Shown here: positions 58,461 to 64,000 of the stretch, piece after piece | Position numbering within the stretch: the stretch's first letter is position 1 | Layout: each line of letters starts with the position of its first letter | From: Methanolobus psychrophilus R15 | GTDB taxonomy: Archaea > Halobacteriota > Methanosarcinia > Methanosarcinales > Methanosarcinaceae | Direction: 5' to 3' | DNA: 64,000 bases | Assembly (NCBI GenBank): GCA_000306725.1 | Contig: CP003083.1 | Span: forward strand, 1,736,001 to 1,800,000 | Translations under genes and position numbers: made by a program | Notes under the pieces: generated by a model | Told to the model about the DNA's origin: nothing | Database searches by the model: none | What the model saw: only the letters and a program-made list of their open reading frames with translations

Positions 58461-59765
58461 ATGGACGCAAGTTATAAAAGAATTATCATCGGAATGGATG
58501 ATACCGATTCCAGGGAAGGGATGTGCACAACCTATCTCGGAGCCCTGCTGATGGATGAGCTCTCTGCTTTTGGCAATCCGGTGGATGACCCTTTGCTTAT
58601 CCGCCTGAACCCGACAATTCCCTACAAGACCAGGGGAAACGCTTCAGTAGCAATGTGTTTCAATTGCAACGATCCTGGAAAGCTCATCGGGCATGTCGTC
58701 TCAAGGATCTCCTCTCTCTCCAGGATGGAATGTGAGAATACAAATCCTGGTGTGGTATTCATCATGGAGGAAGACTTCGGAAAAGCTAAAACCTTGCTGG
58801 CAGAGTTCTTCCTGCGGGCCGTAAGGGAGGTCATATCCATAGGAGAAGCAAAGTCTCTTGCAGAAGACCTGGGATTGACATTCCATGCCTTCAAGAACGG
58901 GCGCGGACTTATCGGTGCACTTGCAGCTTGTGGCGCGATGCTTGATCCGGAATGGGAACATACCTACGAATTCCTTACTTACAGGAAGACTGAGGCATGC
59001 GGCACAAAACGCTTTGTGGATAGTGATTCGCTCTTTGGGGCAGACCTGAAAACATATCCTGGGACATGGGATTCGGTTGACAGGTTCAACGAACTGGTCG
59101 TATGCGTGCCAAGATCCCCGGACCCGGTGCTGTACGGAATCAGAGGGAACACAAGATCCGCCGTAGAAGCAGCCGTAGCAATGGTCCGCTCTGAGGAGAT
59201 CGAGCGTTCATATGTTTACAGGACCAATCAGGGGACAGATATGCACCTCCTGCACACACAGGGTGTGGACGATGTTTTGGACATGCACTCTTATATGCTA
59301 GAAGGGACAGTTGCAGCTGCACCGCATACGATCAGGGGTGGGCATTCCATTTTCTTACTAAAGGACGATGCAGGGAAAACAATAGATTGCGCAGCCTTTG
59401 AGCCCACTAAGAACTTCAGGGAAGTCGTCCGCAAACTTGTCCCGGGAGATCGGGTCATTGTGTATGGCAGTGTTATGGAAAGCACCCTGAATATCGAGAA
59501 GATCCAAATTTTATCCCTTGCACAAGTTGTTGAAAACAGGAATCCCTTGTGTCCATCGTGTGGAAAAAGAATGAAATCCGCAGGCACCGGTCAGGGTTAT
59601 AGATGCAGGAAATGTGCAACTGAATCTCTCGAGATAGAATCAGTGCAGGTGAAAAGGAATCTTGGGGCAGGATTCTATGAAGTTCCTCCCTGTGCCAGGA
59701 GGCATCTTGCCAAACCCCTGATAAGGTTTAAGGACTCAGAGGTTCCTATTTTTCCTGGCAGGTGA
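58461..59765 (+). CDS. tiaS: tRNA(Ile2) 2-agmatinylcytidine synthetase TiaS
   Basis: 434 residues. IIGMDDTDSREGMCTTYLG at the N-terminus, RLNPTIPYKTRGNA, GRGLIGALAACG, the central kinase-like part, then an OB fold (about 340) and a CPSCGKRM...CRKC zinc ribbon at about 365. TiaS puts agmatine on C34 of tRNA-Ile(CAU) so that it reads AUA. Essential in archaea. It is divergent from the directon regulator and convergent with nadE. Confidence 0.93.
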   Translation: MDASYKRIIIGMDDTDSREGMCTTYLGALLMDELSAFGNPVDDPLLIRLNPTIPYKTRGNASVAMCFNCNDPGKLIGHVVSRISSLSRMECENTNPGVVFIMEEDFGKAKTLLAEFFLRAVREVISIGEAKSLAEDLGLTFHAFKNGRGLIGALAACGAMLDPEWEHTYEFLTYRKTEACGTKRFVDSDSLFGADLKTYPGTWDSVDRFNELVVCVPRSPDPVLYGIRGNTRSAVEAAVAMVRSEEIERSYVYRTNQGTDMHLLHTQGVDDVLDMHSYMLEGTVAAAPHTIRGGHSIFLLKDDAGKTIDCAAFEPTKNFREVVRKLVPGDRVIVYGSVMESTLNIEKIQILSLAQVVENRNPLCPSCGKRMKSAGTGQGYRCRKCATESLEIESVQVKRNLGAGFYEVPPCARRHLAKPLIRFKDSEVPIFPGR

Positions 59766-60563
59766 TCATACTGTAATATAGGCCTTCCTCAGCGCATCCA
59801 TTTCCGGCATTGGGGGAGCTTTTCTTTTGTGGATGTTCGCATGGACGCGTGCAAGCACCGAATCCCTTTGCTGAGGGGTCATACCGAGCGTATTCTGGGC
59901 TACCTGCGGCTTTTCTCCTTCCAGGAGCATTGCCAGGAACCTGTCTACTATTTCGTAGGTGATACCAAGCTCGTTCTCATCGGTCTGTCCTGCCCACAAG
60001 CCTGCTGACGGTGCTTTCTCAATAATTCCCCGCGGCACCCCTAAAAGGTCTGACATCTCTCTTACTTCTGTCTTGTACAGGTCCCCTATTGGTTCAAGGT
60101 CTACGCCGCCGTCTCCATATTTTGTGAAATATCCCAAAAGGAGCTCTGTCTTGTTACCTGTGCCGACTACCATTCTTTGCATCGTATTGGCATAGTAGTA
60201 TAGTACTGACATACGTATCCTTGCCTTGAGGTTGCCGTTAGCATGACGGAAGTCCGATCCGCTATCCGGCACTGCCACCATGAAAGCTGTCAGGGGGCCG
60301 GATATATCTATGGTCCTGAATTCTATTCCTAGACGCTCGGCCACTTCAGTGGCATCAAGGACATCTTCGGCGGGCGTGAGGTTGACTTCCGGAAGATGAA
60401 TTCCCAACACATTTTCCTTTCCCAATGCTTCGACACAAAGATATGCTGTCAGTGCAGAGTCAATGCCCCCGCTGATCCCCACAACCGCTCCTTTGCATCC
60501 TGCTTCCCGCACCTTTTCCCTGATGAACCTGACGATGATATCTTTAGATTTATTGATGTCCAT
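59766..60563 (-). CDS. nadE: NH3-dependent NAD+ synthetase NadE
   Basis: 265 residues. ATP pyrophosphatase motif GISGGIDSALTAYL at about residue 25, NLKARIRMSVLYYYAN, GTGNKTELLLGYFTKYGDGG and PSAGLWAGQTDENELG. There is no glutaminase domain, so ammonia is the nitrogen donor. The start at 60563 fits the family; an open frame to 60650 overlaps a decayed upstream gene. A small reading frame ends 31 nt before this start. Confidence 0.92.
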   Translation of the reverse strand: MDINKSKDIIVRFIREKVREAGCKGAVVGISGGIDSALTAYLCVEALGKENVLGIHLPEVNLTPAEDVLDATEVAERLGIEFRTIDISGPLTAFMVAVPDSGSDFRHANGNLKARIRMSVLYYYANTMQRMVVGTGNKTELLLGYFTKYGDGGVDLEPIGDLYKTEVREMSDLLGVPRGIIEKAPSAGLWAGQTDENELGITYEIVDRFLAMLLEGEKPQVAQNTLGMTPQQRDSVLARVHANIHKRKAPPMPEMDALRKAYITV

Positions 60564-60952
60564 ATTATCATTACCGGATGTTTTTAAGGGATTATCAGCA
60601 GTTAGGTTTATCTTTTTTACCATGGGATGCCAGCAGTGCAATGCCTTCACCGGTTATATCACAATTTATAAGATCCAATAATATTTTTGTTCCTCTCCTC
60701 TTTGGAACGTATATGAATTCTGCAACCATGTGAGTGTATCCACGTGCCGGTTAACCTGTTATGAACATGCTTCCCCTTCAAGATAGCCACCCTGCAGCTT
60801 TTTATCCAGGGGTGGTATTCCGCTGGATGATCTGTTCAAATTGGTCATAATTATATTATATTTATTTTCTTATATTTATCTATGTTTCTTGCAAAGAGTT
60901 CCTTTCCTGAACACCCAAAGAGTTAATGAGTGCAGAATCTCTATACTGACCA
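60564..60952. other. 389-nt region between nadE and nob1
   Basis: It holds minus-strand remnants of a KaiC-like gene (60595-60848) and a very A/T-rich block (60846-60884) with TATA-like sequences that may serve both directions. Confidence 0.4.
60595..60848 (-). pseudogene. Decayed KaiC-like ATPase fragment, or small ORF ahead of nadE
   Basis: From an ATG at 60848 the minus strand reads 29 codons including GIPPLDKKLQGGYLEGE, the GxxxLDxxLxGGxxxG entry of KaiC-like ATPases. It then hits TAA at 60759. In another frame it continues MFITG-stop-PARGYTHMVAEF, like a broken P-loop, and stays open to a TGA at 60595. The last part has its own ATG at 60729, giving a 44-residue peptide (..FIYVPKRRGTKILLDL..). 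At least one frameshift and one stop separate the parts. Confidence 0.4.
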
Positions 60953-61429
60953 ATGATCTATATCGCTGATTCGGCAGTCTTTATAATGGGAAAGGATATC
61001 GACCCTTCAACGATTGTAACTGTGAGCTCTGTTGTGAAAGAGCTCAGGAGCCATGAGGCTTCCATGAGGTTTGAGCTGGCCCAGGAGAATGGTGCAAGGG
61101 TTGAGTCTGTTGATCCGGTCATGAAGCAGCGGGTAATTGAGGCTGCAGGTAGCACCAGAGACTCTGAGGAGTTGTCTGCAACTGATATAGACGTGCTCGC
61201 AAAAGCCCTCGAGTATGGTAAGGATGCTGTCCTCCTGACTGATGATTATGCTGTACAGAACACTGCCAGTGTGCTTGGCATCAGGGTAATGCCTGTGGTG
61301 CAGAAAAAGATACGGGACGTGCTCGAATGGGAGAAAGGGTGTTTCGGATGCCGCAGGCGCTTTCCCACGGGGGATATTTGCCCAGTGTGTGGTTCGCAGC
61401 TTAATAAGAAGCGTAAAAGAAAAATATAA
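60953..61429 (+). CDS. nob1: Ribosome-maturation endonuclease Nob1
   Basis: 158 residues. A PIN domain (about 1-115) with acidic residues in YIADSAVF, VKELRSHEA, and LLTDDYAVQNTA precedes a zinc ribbon CFGCRRRF...CPVCG (about 131-150) and a basic tail. Archaeal Nob1 cuts the 3' end of pre-16S rRNA. Followed 54 nt later by the GfcR-like gene. Confidence 0.92.
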   Translation: MIYIADSAVFIMGKDIDPSTIVTVSSVVKELRSHEASMRFELAQENGARVESVDPVMKQRVIEAAGSTRDSEELSATDIDVLAKALEYGKDAVLLTDDYAVQNTASVLGIRVMPVVQKKIRDVLEWEKGCFGCRRRFPTGDICPVCGSQLNKKRKRKI

Positions 61430-61483
61430 CATGTCTGACATACATAAGGAAGAAAAGAATCTATCCAGAATAGCGGGGTTCAT

Positions 61484-62095
61484 ATGAAGAATATTGATAA
61501 ATTGATCCAGAAGGCTGTGGAGTTGCAGGCTAACGGGCTTGTTACAAGGCAGATAGCAGACGAACTCAATGTTTCCAGGGATACAGTGACCTGGCTCTTA
61601 ACACGTTCCAAGAAGGAAGAAGCATCTCCTGCTCCCAAGGATATCTCTGTTAACTGGAGCGGCATCGGCAAGAGTGCTTTCAGGCTGCGCCACATAGGCA
61701 TAGCCCTCTGTGATATGGTCATCGAGACAATGGAGCAGGCAGATACTGAGGCAGATGTCATCGTAGGCATTGGCTTAAGTGGTGTTCCCTTGGCAAGCCT
61801 CATGGCTGACGAGCTTGAAGTGGAGCTTTCTGTCTATCATTCTTACAACGAGCAGAGTGAGGATACGCAGGTAAGGGGTGCCTTCAGCAGGAACTTTGCA
61901 AGTATCAAAGGCAAAAGATGTGTGATAGTGGATGATGTCATCACCAGTGGCAGCACGGTAAGTGATGTTGTGGCCCATCTTCGCAGCGCCGGTGCAAAGC
62001 CCATAGCTATTGCAGTGCTTGTAGATAAAAGCGGCTCCGAGACCATTTCGGAAGTGCCTGTAAGTTCCCTTGTACGCATTGTGCGTGTAGACTGA
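61484..62095 (+). CDS. gfcR: GfcR-like PRTase-domain transcriptional regulator
   Basis: 203 residues. An N-terminal helix-turn-helix ([18 protein letters not shown], about 20-37) joins an orotate-phosphoribosyltransferase-like domain with the PRPP motif [14 protein letters not shown] (about 145). Archaeal GfcR-type proteins use this domain as a metabolite sensor. Often labelled PyrE-like, but the DNA-binding N-terminus indicates regulation. Confidence 0.85.
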   Translation: MKNIDKLIQKAVELQANGLVTRQIADELNVSRDTVTWLLTRSKKEEASPAPKDISVNWSGIGKSAFRLRHIGIALCDMVIETMEQADTEADVIVGIGLSGVPLASLMADELEVELSVYHSYNEQSEDTQVRGAFSRNFASIKGKRCVIVDDVITSGSTVSDVVAHLRSAGAKPIAIAVLVDKSGSETISEVPVSSLVRIVRVD

Positions 62096-62103
62096 TCAGG
62101 GAC

Positions 62104-62155
62104 AGAAAAAGTCAAAAAATAATTTGGCTGCGTAGAAGTATTATTCTACTTCTAC
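62104..62155 (-). terminator. Convergent terminator overlapping the DHH gene end
   Basis: GTAGAAGTA (62132-62140) and TACTTCTAC (62147-62155) form a perfect 9-bp hairpin around the DHH-gene stop codon. On the minus strand a T-rich run (62121-62105) follows about 10 nt later. Confidence 0.65.
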
Positions 62156-64000
62156 AGCGCCTATTTTCTCAGCCAGTTTTGAAAGCACCTCGGTGCGCAT
62201 CCCTTCGACGAACTTGATGCTGCCGACCACAAGGTGTCCTCCTCCGTTCACGCCGCCACCCTTTACTTCCTCATGAAGCTCCCTGACCATGCGCGGGATA
62301 TTCATCTTTACTCCCTTTGACCTTATAACCGCAAAGTCCGGCCCAAAACCCAGGGTAATAAGTGGCTTTCCTTCAAACTTGCGGCACAGCTGGTCGTGCA
62401 CTTCCCCGGAAGTCTTTCCCGGTGGCGGGAAGGTGAATGTGTGTGCATAGTTCTCCACATCAAGGACGTTAAGTAACGCTCCGTTGGGGAGTGTCTGTGT
62501 TTTGACATGGGACATGCATACATCTATCTGCTCATTTATCATTTCGTTAGCCTGCTCGCAGAGCACCTTCACCAGGTTCCTGTGTATCTTTTCGTCTCCA
62601 AAATTGAGAATATCGTCAATTATGCCTTTACCATTATTGAATTTTAGCCAGTAGGCTTCAAAGTCAAGTGCAAGGGCCATATCCTTCAGATCCTGCAGGC
62701 TGTACTTATCGGATACCATCTGGATGTACACCTTCGCCTCAGGTGCTTCAGAGCGGTCCCCGACAGCAGCAACTGCAGGCAGATGTCTGATGTCGTTCTC
62801 CACATCCTTGTTGATCATGCGTGCCACTTCAGTGCAGAGCATCCCGGCTGTTATGCCGAAGTCCCCGCCCACATGTGCAGGATTGACGTGCGCTATCAGG
62901 AACTCATCAACTTCCTTGTCCGGGTGGTGATGGTCAACAACTATCATCCTGATGCCATATACACTGGCCTGCCTCATTGCAGGTATATTCTCTATCGAAG
63001 AGCCGTTGTCAACACTGACAACAAGGGGCATCTTCTGCCCGTGGCGCGCCGCATCCTCTAGCGCGAAGCTGATATCGCGCACAACATCGGCCATCTCATA
63101 GAACGGTGCCTTTGAAGGTGCCCTCTTGTAGAAGTAATACTCGCCATCCTGTCCATTGACTTCCTTTATCAGGGGAACCATGGCCTTTTCAATTGCCAGG
63201 GCTGCGGTCATTCCGTCAGCATCGGCATGGTGGCGCAATAATATAGGTGTGGAAGTGATTATCGCTTTGCGTATCTCTTTTGCGACTTTGCGCATGGAGG
63301 GCCTTAGTCTCTCAAGTATCTCGCTCTCTACCATGAACTGGATATCATGCGGCTCCGCCCTTCTGTCAAGGGCAGCCTCGATACGTTTACGTATCTCTGC
63401 CTCTTTTGGACCGCTCTGTTTCTTGAGGCTCTTTATCTCCAGTTGCACACTGTCCCCGCGGGCAGTGATATCGCCGGTGGCGGACACTATCATGTCCGAA
63501 GTGATATGGGGGTATGCCCTCTCGCCTGCGCTCTCGAACGCTGCTGCGGATATCTGTCCGGTCTCGTCGGCAATGGTGAATATGGTCGGACCTGCGGTCT
63601 GTTTGACCTGTATGATCTCCCCCTCCACCCTTACGCTGGTCCCGACAAGCTTCTGGATCTCTGACGCAAGCTTTGTGGGAAGGTCCTTCTCAAGGTCCAC
63701 GGTCTGGTACTCTTTAAGCTTACGTGGCACAAGGTCCATTTTTCCCCTTGGCTTTATTTCCTTGACAGCTACAATTACATCCTCGCCGACTTTAAGCTCT
63801 TCCTTCATGTTGCTGGAATGGATGAGTCCTCTCATGTTGGAGTTCATGTCTACGAAGACCCCGAAATCCGCTATGTTCCTGACAACAGCATGGTAAAGTT
63901 TTCCAACTTCCAGCTCTTCGATATTGCAGGAATCATCGAGCTTATACACTATCTGCTTTTTAGCACAGGACGGGCAGACCTCTTCGCCGTTGTACAACCC
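62141..64000 (-). CDS. DHH/RecJ-like phosphoesterase with zinc finger, S1 and OB domains (5' end outside window)
   Basis: The frame is open through base 64000; the TTG at 63997 is internal, since CPSC here is the second half of an N-terminal zinc finger. Order: zinc finger, S1 domain (about 25-95 of the visible part; GVFVDMNSNMRGLIH), OB fold (about 120-190), DHH domain with RHHADADGMT (about 252) and VVDHHHPD (about 352), and C-terminal DHHA1 with GGGVNGGGHLV. This is the archaeal RecJ-like exonuclease architecture linked to replication and repair; GAN and RecJ2 are relatives. Convergent with the gfcR-like gene. Confidence 0.88.
   Translation of the reverse strand, partial: GLYNGEEVCPSCAKKQIVYKLDDSCNIEELEVGKLYHAVVRNIADFGVFVDMNSNMRGLIHSSNMKEELKVGEDVIVAVKEIKPRGKMDLVPRKLKEYQTVDLEKDLPTKLASEIQKLVGTSVRVEGEIIQVKQTAGPTIFTIADETGQISAAAFESAGERAYPHITSDMIVSATGDITARGDSVQLEIKSLKKQSGPKEAEIRKRIEAALDRRAEPHDIQFMVESEILERLRPSMRKVAKEIRKAIITSTPILLRHHADADGMTAALAIEKAMVPLIKEVNGQDGEYYFYKRAPSKAPFYEMADVVRDISFALEDAARHGQKMPLVVSVDNGSSIENIPAMRQASVYGIRMIVVDHHHPDKEVDEFLIAHVNPAHVGGDFGITAGMLCTEVARMINKDVENDIRHLPAVAAVGDRSEAPEAKVYIQMVSDKYSLQDLKDMALALDFEAYWLKFNNGKGIIDDILNFGDEKIHRNLVKVLCEQANEMINEQIDVCMSHVKTQTLPNGALLNVLDVENYAHTFTFPPPGKTSGEVHDQLCRKFEGKPLITLGFGPDFAVIRSKGVKMNIPRMVRELHEEVKGGGVNGGGHLVVGSIKFVEGMRTEVLSKLAEKIGAVEVE

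Noticed and set aside
63156-63896. 246-codon plus-strand ORF opposite the DHH gene
   Set aside because: Antisense to S1/OB/DHH coding sequence; Ser-rich shadow composition.

Overview
This window looks like a chromosomal segment of a methanogenic archaeon of the Methanosarcinales, probably family Methanosarcinaceae. The evidence is an archaeal rRNA operon (16S, tRNA-Ala, 23S, tRNA-Cys, 5S), BRE/TATA-type promoters, and archaeal information-processing genes (DnaG primase, RPA, HerA/NurA, Nob1, archaeosine synthase ArcS, TiaS, KptA, RtcA, Rnl3-type RNA ligase). It also carries a folate C1 gene set of the kind known in Methanosarcina, a COG1478/CofE-family protein, and many CBS, KaiC-like and FilR1/DUF1724-type proteins. 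I cannot fix the genus by eye.

Layout. Positions 1-2253: an exosome-like RNA-binding protein, a TIM-barrel isomerase, a CsbD-like stress peptide, a ribbon-helix-helix regulator and tRNA-Lys. 2337-5466: a HerA-NurA repair pair. 5763-9658: a sodium:solute symporter, a frameshifted small gene, a VOC protein and a MetE-like methyltransferase. 9702-13162: a SpoIIM-like membrane protein divergent from a KaiC-like ATPase and its small partner, then an EF-Tu/SelB-like GTPase. 13218-21977: RNA ligase, three CBS-domain proteins with a probable gene relic between them, RPA, RNA 2'-phosphotransferase, RNA 3'-phosphate cyclase and a CoA-disulfide-reductase-like flavoprotein. 22693-29704: DnaG with an SRER-rich linker, UPF0058, RimI, ArcS and a GlcD/GlcF-type oxidoreductase pair. 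30245-36826: a CheB-CheR-PAS fusion, an IS1-family element with a -1 frameshift site, a desulforedoxin-like peptide, a FilR1-type regulator and a PGF-CTERM-like surface protein. 36984-42036: YgiQ radical SAM protein, metallo-beta-lactamase-fold hydrolase, TatD nuclease, and LeuA with an apparent N-terminal frameshift.

42037-47760 holds the rRNA operon with three candidate promoters, two of them followed by near-identical leader hairpins, and long processing stems around 16S and 23S. 48180-49625 is a dihydrolipoamide-dehydrogenase-like flavoprotein. 49622-58325 is a nine-gene minus-strand directon: HTH regulator, PurN, GlyA, FolD, DHPS-like protein, MetV, MetF, ThiC and a CofE-like ligase. It joins serine/glycine-derived folate C1 units, purine formylation, methylene-folate reduction and pyrimidine-cofactor synthesis. 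58461-64000: TiaS, NadE preceded by a decayed KaiC-like gene, Nob1, GfcR-like regulator and a DHH/RecJ-like nuclease running off the window.

Most of the window is ordinary core genome. The places most worth a second look are the MetV-MetF folate branch beside a ThiC with unusual C-terminal cysteine spacing, the IS1 slippery site, the frameshifted leuA, the duplicated rRNA leader hairpins, the tRNA-Cys between 23S and 5S, and several small gene relics that lack normal starts.
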